A stretch of DNA of 64,000 nt from Thiosocius sp963719025 (GTDB lineage: Bacteria > Pseudomonadota > Gammaproteobacteria > Chromatiales > Chromatiaceae), in the NCBI GenBank assembly GCA_963719025.1, contig CAVRBK010000092.1:1-64000 (forward strand), in the 5' to 3' direction. A model generated the notes under the pieces. It did not search any database. It saw nothing but the letters and a program-made list of their open reading frames with translations, and had not been told where the DNA came from. Every line of letters begins with the position of its first letter. Position 1 is the stretch's first letter. The translations under genes were made by a program, and so were the position numbers. Shown here piece after piece: positions 27,876-36,179 of the stretch.

Positions 27876-29019
27876 TTAACGGGCTGCTTTGACGGCAGCG
27901 GGTTGGACGACACTGGCGGCATTGCCCCAGGAGTTGCGCTGGTAGGTCAGCACGGCGGCGAGATCGGCATCGCTGAGGATGTCGCGGTAGGCGGCCATCG
28001 CGGTGCCGGCCTTGCCGTTGAGCACGAGGTCCATGTGCTGCAGCGATGTCACCGTTGGCGATGGCACTGCCGGCAATCGCCGGGAATGCCGGCGGCAGAC
28101 CCTGGCCGTTGGCCTGGTGACAGGCGGCACAGTTGGTGTTGTAGACCTGCTCGCCCTTGGCCATCAATTCGTCCTTCGTCCATTCGCGATCGGCGGATGC
28201 AGCCTCGGCCATCGCGGCGCCTTTCTGTTCGGCAACCCACTTGGCGTAATCCTCGGGCGCCTTGGCGATTACGACGATCGGCATGAAGCCGTGGTCCTTG
28301 CCGCACAGTTCGGCGCACTTACCGCGGTAGACACCGGGCTCATCGACCATGGTCCAGGCTTCGTTGACGAAGCCGGGGATTGCGTCTTTCTTCCAACCGA
28401 GATCCGGCACCCACCAGGAGTGAATCACGTCTGCGGCGGTCAGCAGGAAACGGACCTTCTGACCGGTCGGGATCACCAGCGGCTTGTCGACTTCCATCAG
28501 GTAGATGTCACCGAACTTGGTCAGATCGGCATTGGCACCCAGCAGACGCGCCTCGTTGTGCTCGGGGTGCAGTGAACTGACGAAGGAAACGCCGGCGGCG
28601 TCGCCGTCGACGTAGTCGTACTTCCACTTCCACTGCAGACCGGTGACCTTGATGGTCATGTCGGCCTTGCTGGTGTCTTCCATCGCCAGCAGCGTCGTGG
28701 TTGCAGGCACCGCCATGCTGACCAGGATCACGATCGGCACGACAGTCCACAGGATCTCCATCGTGGTGCTCTCGTGGAACTGCGCGGCCACGGCCCCCTT
28801 CGATTTCCGGTGGTAGACGATCGAGTAGATCATGGCGCCGAAGACCACGACACCGATCGCACAACACACCCAGAAGATGGTCATGTGCAGGTCGTAGACA
28901 CTATGACTGGTGGACGTAACACCTTCACGCATGTTGAGCGCGAAGTCAGCATGCGCTGAAACGAATGCCGCTCCCAGATATGCCGCCGCTATGCCGGCCA
29001 GCTTATGCATCACTCTCAC
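27876..29019 (-). CDS. coxB: Cytochrome c oxidase subunit II fused to cytochrome c (caa3 type, one frameshift)
   Basis: CoxB holds the CuA centre that accepts electrons from cytochrome c. There is a signal peptide, two membrane helices, then the cupredoxin domain with IHSWWVPDLGWKKDAIPGF and CAELCGKDHGFM (C-x3-C-x3-H-x2-M). After about residue 290 a mono-haem cytochrome c domain follows, with CAACHQANGQGLPPAFPAIAG, so the enzyme is of caa3 type. The frame shifts near 28050; the last residues (HMDLVLNGKAGTAM to VKAAR) continue in another frame to 27876. Start is GTG at 29019 or ATG at 29010. Confidence 0.93.
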
Positions 29020-29093
29020 TGCTTCGGTCCCCCCGAAATATATTTAATAGTTATCAATACTGGTTACGCACGCACCCTGCGGCGCAATTAAAT

Positions 29094-29594
29094 TCATGCA
29101 GAGAGCCGCTTTTTCAGCTCCGCCGCCAGCTCTGCCTTCTCGTCGTCAACGAGAAACTCACCGAGCTCGACACGTTGTCCCGAGGCACCGATCCACAGAC
29201 GCCGTGGATACCAGTGATCACGCGCCTGCGACAGTTCAACCCGCACCCAGCCGCGGGCAAAATCAGTTCGCTGCTGCGGACCCCCACTGAGCGACCCACG
29301 CCCCCGGTCGCGCCCTTTTTCGACCGTGACCAGAGACTCGCCGATCGAAACCACCTCGCAGCGTCGACACGCGTGCGACACGACATAGATGCAGGCGAAC
29401 AATGCGGCCAATTCTAACCCGGCGAAGGGCAGTATCAGCCAGAACCCGCGGGCGGCCAGTACCGTCGATATCAGCACCAGCGGCACAGCGATAGCGCCGA
29501 GGAACAACATCGACTGGTGCCAACTCAGCGAGCGGTTCGGCAGTATCACCACCCGATGCACCTTGGTGTCGGGACAATCGTCGGAGATCACCAT
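29094..29594 (-). CDS. DUF2244 domain membrane protein
   Basis: The chosen start MVISDDCPDTKVHRVVILPNRS at 29594 gives 166 residues. Two membrane helices (HQSMLFLGAIAVPLVLISTV and GFWLILPFAGLELAALFACIYVV) are followed by a cytoplasmic beta-rich domain with ARGWVRVELSQARDHWYPRRLWIGASG and VELGEFLVDDEK. This matches the DUF2244 family, which is commonly the first gene of cox clusters. Function unknown. A longer frame to 29657 lacks family similarity. Confidence 0.85.
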   Translation of the reverse strand: MVISDDCPDTKVHRVVILPNRSLSWHQSMLFLGAIAVPLVLISTVLAARGFWLILPFAGLELAALFACIYVVSHACRRCEVVSIGESLVTVEKGRDRGRGSLSGGPQQRTDFARGWVRVELSQARDHWYPRRLWIGASGQRVELGEFLVDDEKAELAAELKKRLSA

Positions 29595-29706
29595 TGGTTC
29601 GCCATTCCCAGCGGGTAAAACAACGTACGCCAGAGCGAACAATCGGTTTCCCACCAATTTTTCGCTCGAGCAGGGTATCGCGACCCGGAAACCGAGCCAA
29701 GCAAAT

Positions 29707-29720
29707 TTGACGTGGATCAG
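29707..29720. promoter_or_regulatory. Candidate FNR/ANR-like box before the cox operon
   Basis: TTGAC-GTGG-ATCAG matches the FNR-family consensus TTGAT-N4-ATCAA at 8 of 10 positions. It lies about 113 bases upstream of the DUF2244 start. The position would allow oxygen-dependent control of the aa3 oxidase genes, but a single imperfect site is weak evidence. Confidence 0.35.
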
Positions 29721-29746
29721 TAAAAAATCTTTTTATGGTATTTGAG

Positions 29747-29770
29747 TTAACTAATATTCGTATTAACTAA
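29747..29770. repeat. Direct repeat TTAACTAA, two copies 16 bases apart
   Basis: TTAACTAA occurs at 29747-29754 and again at 29763-29770 in an AT-rich stretch between bioD and the cox operon. The 16-base period and location resemble a binding site for a dimeric activator, but no regulator can be named. Confidence 0.35.
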
Positions 29771-29802
29771 CTTACGTTGATGACAGGCCCGCCCGGACTG
29801 TT

Positions 29803-30498
29803 TTACCGGCCGCCACGCGACCGCAGCAGTGCGTCGATATCCAGCCGCGAGCGGACGCCCGGCACATCACCCGCCGCCGCATGCGGCAGGACCCCCAGGC
29901 AAGGCACGCCGAGGCGCTGCTCCAGGCTGTGGAGATTCTGCCGCTGACGCGCCATCTGCGGATCGATCCGATTGCCGACCCAGCCAAGCAGGGTCGCCCC
30001 GCTGGCCAGAATGGCCTGCTCGCTGAGCAGCGCATGATTCAGGCAACCGAGGCGCAGGCCGATCACCAGGATAACCGGGATACCAAGAGCCAGCGCCAGG
30101 TCCTGGCCGTCCCGCTCGGGCCCAAGCGGCACCCGCCACCCCCCTGCCCCCTCGGCGACCACGAAATCGCTCGCGGCCGCCAGGCGGTCGAAGGCGCGGC
30201 GGATCGGTGCAAGCTCGATAGCGATACCCGCCTCTTCGGCCGCCAGATGCGGCGATACCGCCGGGGCAAAACAGTAAGGGTTGACGGATTCGTAGGGCAG
30301 ATCAAGTCCCGTCGCCTCGATCAGCGCCAATGCATCGTCATTACGCAGAATCCCGTCACGCAAATTGGCCCCGGCCGCCACCGGCTTGAACCCCGCCACG
30401 CGCAGGCCCCTTCCCCGCAACGCATGAATCAACGTGGTCGCGACATGCGTCTTGCCGCAATCGGTATCCGTGCCGGTGATGAATACACCCCGGTTCAT
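29803..30498 (-). CDS. bioD: Dethiobiotin synthetase
   Basis: BioD closes the ureido ring of dethiobiotin from diaminopelargonic acid, CO2 and ATP. The P-loop is GVFITGTDTDCGKTHVA, the KPVAAG substrate segment follows, and the GAGGWRVPL loop is intact. Length 231 is normal. Its start overlaps the bioC stop as ATGA. It is the last gene of the bioBFHCD run. Confidence 0.96.
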   Translation of the reverse strand: MNRGVFITGTDTDCGKTHVATTLIHALRGRGLRVAGFKPVAAGANLRDGILRNDDALALIEATGLDLPYESVNPYCFAPAVSPHLAAEEAGIAIELAPIRRAFDRLAAASDFVVAEGAGGWRVPLGPERDGQDLALALGIPVILVIGLRLGCLNHALLSEQAILASGATLLGWVGNRIDPQMARQRQNLHSLEQRLGVPCLGVLPHAAAGDVPGVRSRLDIDALLRSRGGR

Positions 30499-31376
30499 CG
30501 ACGCCGGGTCAGCGCATCGACCGCAATGCGAGTCTCACCATCGACCCGACGCTGCAGCGGCGCCCAGGCATGCCCGTGGACCACTTCATAGCTCACCGGC
30601 AGACGCCCGTCAGCATCGCGGAAGCGCTCGTAGGCCGCACACAGTTGCTGCAGACGCCCGCGACCCAACAGGCCGCGTGCACGTTGTTGACTGGCATTGG
30701 CGGCACCGATGGTCTTGATCTCGCGCATCAGCTGCATGGCATCCCGGTAGGTGAGCGTCATGCGCTCGACATCCATGACCGGATCGGCCAGCCCGGCCCT
30801 CGTCAGCATGTCGCCGTAGTCATGCATGTCGATGAAGCCGTGCACATGCTCGCCGCCATCGACCTCGGCCCAGGCGGCACGCAACTCGACCATCGTATCC
30901 GGACCGAAACTGCTGAACATCACAAGTCCGCCGGGCTTGAGTACGCGTGCGATATCGCGAAAGGCCTGTTGCGGCTCGCTGCTCCATTGCAGCGCGGCAT
31001 TGGCAAACACCAGGTCGATACTCTGATCGGCCAGCGGCAGGTGATCGAGATCGGCACACAGGCAGCGCGGCCGCCGCAACCAGCGCCCGCGCCGGCGCGC
31101 CAGCTCAAGCATCGGCAGGGCGAAGTCCAGCGCCGTGACGGCGGCCTTCGGGTAACGCTTCAGCAGGGCCTCGGTAGCGACGCCGGTGCCGCAACCGATA
31201 TCGAGGATGGCGGCGGGCTCGATCCGCATATAGTCGAGACGTTCCACCATCCGCCGCCCGATCTCATGCTGCAGCACTGCCGTTGCGTCGTAGTCGGGCG
31301 CGGCACGTCCGAAGCTGCGGCGCGCGCTCGCCTTGTCGAGCGGGGAAACCGGCAAATCACTGTGTTCATCCTGCAT
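30495..31376 (-). CDS. bioC: Malonyl-ACP O-methyltransferase
   Basis: BioC methylates the free carboxyl of malonyl-ACP so that fatty acid synthesis can build the pimeloyl chain of biotin. The SAM-binding loop ILDIGCGTGVATEALLKRYP and motifs VFANAALQWSSEP and LKPGGLVMFSSFGPDTMVELR are typical. The start MQDEHSDLPVSPLDKASARRSFG at 31376 gives 293 residues and overlaps the bioH stop by 11 bases. Confidence 0.94.
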   Translation of the reverse strand: MQDEHSDLPVSPLDKASARRSFGRAAPDYDATAVLQHEIGRRMVERLDYMRIEPAAILDIGCGTGVATEALLKRYPKAAVTALDFALPMLELARRRGRWLRRPRCLCADLDHLPLADQSIDLVFANAALQWSSEPQQAFRDIARVLKPGGLVMFSSFGPDTMVELRAAWAEVDGGEHVHGFIDMHDYGDMLTRAGLADPVMDVERMTLTYRDAMQLMREIKTIGAANASQQRARGLLGRGRLQQLCAAYERFRDADGRLPVSYEVVHGHAWAPLQRRVDGETRIAVDALTRRR

Positions 31377-32134
31377 CGATCGACTCCAACAGAACCTGCA
31401 GACTCTCCCAGGGATGCGACAGAAACGGCGCATGTCCCGCACCCTCGATCACGTCCAGCCGGGCCTGCGGCAGCACCTCGCGCAGACGCGCCTGCAACGC
31501 CGACGGAACCAGGGTGTCACGCGATCCGAACAACCAGTGCGTCGGGCAGACCAACTGGCCGAGCCGCGCGCGCAGATCGGTTTCCAGCAGCAGATCCAGG
31601 CCCTGGCGCAACCCGGACCCGCTGGCGGCCGGCCGGGATGCCAGCTCGGCGCGCAGCAGCTTCAGGGTATCGCGGGCGTGCTCGGCGCCCTTGACCTGCA
31701 GGCCGAGAAAACGCATCAGAGTCGCGCCCGGATCCGCCCCAAGGGCATCGGCGAAGGCATGAAAGGTCGCAACCGGCATGGCACAATCCCAACCGTCGCC
31801 CTGCACAAACTTCGGCGTACTGGCGACCAGTGACAGGCCCGTAACCCGCTCTGGCGCCAGCAGGGCCGCCTGCAGCGCCACCTGCCCGCCCAACGACCAG
31901 CCCAGCCAACGGGCGCGCTGCGGTGCGACCGCCAGGCACTGTGTTGCCCAGTCTGCGAGGTCTGCCGCTGCTGCCGGCGGCGCTGCCGCCGTGCCCGGGC
32001 AACTCGATCATATGCAGGCGAAAGTGTTGCGACAGCCCGGCGCGCAACGGCTCCCACACGGCAACATTCATCCCCCAGCCGTGCAACAGCACCAGGTCCG
32101 GCCCGCACCCTGTCTGCTCGACGTATGGACTCAT
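31366..32134 (-). CDS. bioH: Pimeloyl-ACP methyl ester esterase BioH (one frameshift)
   Basis: BioH removes the methyl group from pimeloyl-ACP methyl ester and ends the chain-building stage of biotin synthesis. It is an alpha/beta hydrolase: N-terminal DLVLLHGWGMNVAVWEPL with the oxyanion residues, the nucleophile elbow GWSLGGQVALQ (Ser in GxSxG), acid in FGSRDTLVP and the catalytic His in EGAGHAPFLSHP. The frame shifts near 31970; the 769-base span is one over a multiple of three. The start overlaps the bioF stop as ATGA. Confidence 0.93.
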
Positions 32135-33295
32135 GCCGACAGCTCCTGCGCCGTCTCCTCGAGCACCGCCAGCAGAACATCGACCTGCGCCGCACTGTGT
32201 GCCGCGGTAAAGGTAATGCGCAGCCGTGCGCTGCCCTCCGGCACGGTTGGCGGGCGGATCGCGCCTACCAGAATGCCCTGGCGGTGCAGCGCCTCGCTCC
32301 AGCGTGTGGCCAATGCCGCACTGCCGAGCAGGATCGGTTGGATTGGCGTGCTCGACGCCATCAGCTCCAGGCCGATACGCCGCGCGCCCTGGCGAAACCG
32401 CTCGACCAGGCTGCCCAGCCGCTCGCGCCGCCATTCCTCTTCGATGCACAGCCGCAGACTGGCGCGCGTCGCCTCGGCAATCGCCGGTGGCATCGCCGTG
32501 GTGTAGATGTACGACCGCGCCTGCTGAATCAGGGTCTCGATCAGGGCCTCGGAGCCGGCCACGAAGGCACCGCCGGTGCCGAAGGCCTTGCCCAGGGTGC
32601 CAACCAGCACCGGCACCTTGTCCTGATCGAGATCGGCAGCCCCGACCGTGCCCCGCCCCTGCGCACCCAGCACGCCGAAGCCATGCGCATCATCGACCAT
32701 CAGCCAGGCATCCTTGCGCACACACTGCTGCGCAAGGCCGTTCAGCGGCGCGATGTCGCCATCCATGCTGAATACGCCGTCGGTGACGACCAGGCGCCGG
32801 CCCGGCGCGTCGTCCATCAACTCGCCCAGGCGCACCGGATCGGCATGCGGGTAGCGCCGCAGCCGGGCGCGCGACAGCACGCCCGCCGTCGATCAGCGAG
32901 GCATGGTTGAGCCGGTCCTCGAACACGCTGTCGCCACGCCCCAGCAGTGCGCTGATCACACCGAGATTGGCCATGTAGCCGGTCGAAAACAGCAGCGCGC
33001 GATCGCGCCGGGTGAACTCGGCCAGCTCTTCCTCCAGCGCATGATGGGCGCGGCTGTGGCCGCTGATCAGGTGCGCCGCACCGCTGCCCACGCCATAGCG
33101 GGCGATGCCGCGCTGCATCGCCTCGGCGACCCGCGGGTCGGCGGCCAGGCCGAGATAGTCGTTGGAACAGAACGCCAGCATGCGCCGGCCATCGATCATC
33201 AGCTCCGGGCCCTGCGGGCCGTCGGTGACACGGCGCTGACGGTACAGGCCATCGGCCCGGCGCTGGGCCAGATCAGGGTCGAGGTCGAAGGTCAT
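32131..33295 (-). CDS. bioF: 8-amino-7-oxononanoate synthase (one inserted base)
   Basis: BioF is a PLP enzyme that condenses pimeloyl-ACP with L-alanine. The N-terminal half has RMLAFCSNDYLGLAADPRV and GSGAAHLISGHSRAHHALE, and the C-terminal half has DGVFSMDGDIAPL, VDDAHGFGVLG and the PLP lysine in VGTLGKAFGTGGAF. The two halves are in different frames because of an extra G in a run at 32882-32884 (GGCGGGCG where GGCGGCG is expected). One base over a multiple of three overall. A sequencing error is likely. Confidence 0.94.
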
Positions 33296-33409
33296 TGCTC
33301 ACGAACCGGTAAGGCGACACACAGCGGTAGCGGACAGGCATGCCGAGGCACCCGGGCAGAGACCGCACCGGGCGATGCATGCAAGCCACGGCGTCCGATG
33401 CGCAAGGCG

Positions 33410-34409
33410 TCAGTGACCGGACCCGCAACAGGCCTGCTGGTCCGCCTCGAGCGCGACTTCCTGCATGTTGATGCCGAGCCGCCGCGAACAGCGCCTGGTC
33501 ATGATCGGCACCCGGGTTGTCGGTGGTCAGCAGGCGCTCGCCGTAGAAGATCGAGTTGGCACCGGCGAGGAAACACAGCGCCTGGGTCTCATCGCTCATC
33601 TCGCTGCGACCGGCCGACAGGCGCACGTAGCTCTTCGGCATCAGGATGCGCGCCACGGCGATGCTGCGCACGAACTCCAGGGCATCGAGCTTGTCGGCGC
33701 CGTGCAGCGGCGTGCCCTCGACCTGCACCAGCATGTTGATCGGCACCGATTCCGGATGCTGCGGCAGGTTGGCCAGTTCCTGCAGCATGCGGGCACGATC
33801 GGTACCGGTCTCGCCCATGCCGAGGATGCCGCCGGAGCACACGTTGATGCCGGCCTCGCGCACGTGCTGCAGGGTATCGAGACGATCCTGGAAGGTGCGG
33901 GTGGTGATCACGTTGCCGTAGAACTCCGGCGAGGTGTCGAGGTTGTGGTTGTAGTAATCCAGGCCGGCGTCGCGCAGCCGCGCGGCCTGCGGCTCGGTCA
34001 GCATGCCCAGGGTTACGCAGGTCTCCATGCCGAGGCCGCGTACCGCAGCGATCATGTCGATCACCTTGTCGAGGTTCTTGTCGGTCGGATTGCGCCAGGC
34101 CGCGCCCATGCAGAAGCGGGTCGAGCCCTTGTCCTTGGCCGCCTGCGCCGCGTCGATCACCTCGTCCAGCGGCAGCAGGCGCTCGCGCTCCAGGCCGGTG
34201 TCGTACTTCGCGCTCTGCGAGCAGTAGGCACAATCCTCGGCACAGGCACCGGTCTTGATCGACAACAGGGTGCTGACCTGCACCTCGTTCGGATCGAAGT
34301 GCTGGCGATGGACGCCCTGGGCCTGGAACAGCAGGTCATTGAACGGCAGCGCGAACAGCGCGCGGATCTCTTCCACTGACCAGTCGTTGCGGATGGGATT
34401 GGCAGTCAT
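33410..34409 (-). CDS. bioB: Biotin synthase (frameshift near the end)
   Basis: BioB is the radical SAM enzyme that inserts sulfur into dethiobiotin. The radical SAM cluster motif is CAEDCAYCSQS, and the [2Fe-2S] cluster residues are in CMGAAWR, METCVTLGML and VNICSGG-type segments (here GINVCSGGILGMGET); the RxxSAGR segment reads VRLSAGR. Near 33483 the frame shifts; the expected tail GINMQEVALEADQQACCGSG is found in another frame, ending at 33410. The 1000-base span is one over a multiple of three. First enzyme gene of the bio operon. Confidence 0.95.
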
Positions 34410-34410
34410 G

Positions 34411-34756
34411 TCAGGCCTCCTCGGCGACAGTGTCTTCAGCGGGAACCTCGATATCCGGCCATTCCTCGCGGCGGATCCGGAAAATCGACCAGAGCGACCA
34501 CGGGATGATCACCGCCAGCCCGACGCCCCAGGCGATCAGCCATGGCGTGATGCCACGCCCGGGGAAAAAGGTGCCGATCGGGAATGATCGCCCCCATGAC
34601 GGCATAAAAACGGTAGGCAGCGCGCTGCGTATAGTGGCCGACCCGCGGATTCGGATGGTGGCGGTGCAGCGCATAGATCAGCATCGAGCCACCGAACCAC
34701 AGCAGCGGCAGCGGCGGCAGCAGCATGCTGATCATGTTGCCGAGATCCATCTGCAT
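34411..34756 (-). CDS. Unknown two- to three-helix membrane protein heading the bio operon (frameshift)
   Basis: About 114 residues start MQMDLGNMISMLLPPLPLLW at 34756 and end VPAEDTVAEEA one base before the bioB ATG. Helices lie near the N-terminus (SMLLPPLPLLWFGGSMLIYAL), near YAVMGAIIPIGTFFPG and near LIAWGVGLAVIIPWSLWSIF; the tail is acidic. The frame shifts near 34580. Spacing makes co-transcription with bioB almost certain, and the BirA-type operator lies directly upstream. I do not recognise the family; a role in biotin uptake or precursor supply is speculation. Confidence 0.7.
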
Positions 34757-34852
34757 CGCGGCGAAGCGTGAGGAGCGTCCGGTCACGATTCGAGCGGTTT
34801 CAGCCGGGGCGGCTTGCATTAAGATAAGATCTCGCAGGCGAAAGGATTCGCC

Positions 34853-34880
34853 ATGATAGGTGGCGATCGGCCACTGTCAA
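34853..34880 (-). promoter_or_regulatory. Sigma-70 promoter of the bio operon
   Basis: On the minus strand TTGACA (34880-34875) and TATCAT (34858-34853) are 16 bases apart. The -35 box matches the consensus exactly and lies inside the BirA-type operator. Confidence 0.7.
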
Positions 34881-34905
34881 CCCAAAAGGATTTGCATGGT
34901 TAACA
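34875..34905. promoter_or_regulatory. BirA-type biotin operator
   Basis: TGTCAACC, 15 bases, GGTTAACA. The arms are inverted repeats with one mismatch and match the BirA operator pattern of Gram-negative bacteria (GGTTnACA-like arms, about 15-base spacing). The left arm covers the -35 box of the bio promoter, so biotinoyl-AMP-loaded BirA would block it. The right arm extends towards comF. birA itself is not in the window. Confidence 0.75.
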
Positions 34906-34917
34906 TTTGTACATTTT

Positions 34918-35602
34918 TTGGCCAGATCATCGGTAGCCGTTGCTGGCCTGTGTGGCGCTGCGGCGAGCGGCCTGTGTGATTGCCTGTGCCAGCGCGCTGC
35001 CCCGCAACCGACACGCCTGCCGGCGCTGCGCCCTGCCGCTACCCGCCGCGGCCCCGGCCGATACCTTGTGCGGCGACTGCCAGCGCACGCCCCCATCCTA
35101 CGACAGCGCGATCGCGCCGCTGCTCTACCAGGCCCCGGTGGATGACCTGATCTCAGGCTTCAAGTACCACCATCGCCTGCACCTCGGCCGGCCGCTGGCC
35201 CGGCTGCTCGGCGACGCCGTCGACCGCCAGGCGTCGCTACCGCAGCTGCTGCTGCCGGTACCGATGCACCCGCGAAATCTGCGTCAGCGGGGCTTCAACC
35301 AGGCGGCCGAGCTTGTCCGCCAACTGTCTCGTCAGCTGGCGATCCCGGGATCGTACTCGAGCCTGCAGCGCCACGGCGAAACCACGCATCAACGCGGCCT
35401 CGACCGCGCCAGGCGCCTGCGCAACCTCGCCGGCAGCTTTGCCTGCAGCAGGCCGCTAACGGCGCATGTCGCCCTGGTCGATGATGTGATCACCACCGGG
35501 GCAACAGCAGAACGGATCAGTCGGATATTGAAACAGGCGGGCGCGGAAAAGGTGGAGGTCTGGGCCGTGGCGCGCACGGCACGCGACCGTCGGCACCGTT
35601 GA
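34918..35602 (+). CDS. comF: ComF family phosphoribosyltransferase-like protein (frameshift near N-terminus)
   Basis: ComF-type proteins combine an N-terminal zinc finger with a phosphoribosyltransferase fold and are linked to DNA uptake in naturally transformable bacteria. Cysteine pairs appear as GLCGAAASGLCD, HACRRCALPLP and LCGDCQRTPP; the body has GFKYHHRLHLGRPL, VPMHPRNLRQRGFNQAAEL and the PRPP loop VALVDDVITTGATAERI. The first 20 residues are in a different frame from the rest, with the break near 34985. The start is uncertain; TTG at 34918 is one option. comF beside bioH is usual in gammaproteobacteria. Confidence 0.85.
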
Positions 35603-35653
35603 ACAGGAAGGTGCGGCCATCAGGCGCGGCCGCAACCCATCAAGGCCAACCGA

Positions 35654-36073
35654 TCAGCGATCGGCCAGCACCCGCTCTTTCATCTCGCGACGTTCCTGCG
35701 CATCGATCGTCAGGGTCGCAATCGGACGGGCCTTGAGGCGCAACACACCGATCGGCTCACCGGTATCCTCGCAATACCCGTAGCTGCCGTCGTCGATGCG
35801 CTCCAGCGCCTGTTCGATCTTGCGCTGCAACTTGCGGTAGCGGTCCCGCGTGCGCAGCTCAAGCCCATGCTCACTCTCGCGACTGGCGCGATCGGCCTCA
35901 TCGCCGACTTCCTGGTACGACTTGTCGCGCAGGTTATTGAGCGTTTCCTGGGCCTCGGACATCAATTCCTCACGCCAGCGAATCAATTGGCGCCGAAAAT
36001 ACTCCAGCTGCAGAGGATTCATGTATTCCTCTTCTGGCGTGGGTTGGTAATCGGCTGGTAGTTCCACCGTCAT
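35654..36073 (-). CDS. dksA: RNA polymerase-binding transcription factor DksA, zinc-ligand-free type
   Basis: DksA enters the secondary channel of RNA polymerase and works with ppGpp. The 139 residues have the long coiled coil starting EYMNPLQLEYFRRQLIRWRE and the conserved tip residues in DEADRAS (Asp61, Ala63). The usual C4 zinc site is altered to C101-x2-T104-x17-T122-x2-A125 (YCEDTGEPIG, TLTIDAQER), so zinc should not bind. The same pattern is known for the zinc-independent DksA2 of Pseudomonas aeruginosa. CGGAG before the ATG supports the start. Confidence 0.94.
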   Translation of the reverse strand: MTVELPADYQPTPEEEYMNPLQLEYFRRQLIRWREELMSEAQETLNNLRDKSYQEVGDEADRASRESEHGLELRTRDRYRKLQRKIEQALERIDDGSYGYCEDTGEPIGVLRLKARPIATLTIDAQERREMKERVLADR

Positions 36074-36111
36074 GCTTATCTGACTCCGAAGGTTTTTCTG
36101 AAGGCCGCGGG

Positions 36112-36140
36112 GTTTTAGCCTACCCGGCCGGCATAATCAA
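36112..36140 (-). promoter_or_regulatory. Putative dksA promoter
   Basis: On the minus strand TTGATT (36140-36135) and TAAAAC (36117-36112) are separated by 17 bases, giving a leader of about 30 to 35 bases before the dksA start. Confidence 0.5.
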
Positions 36141-36179
36141 GTCCGAAGAAACGGTGAGTGACACAATCGAGCAAAAAAA

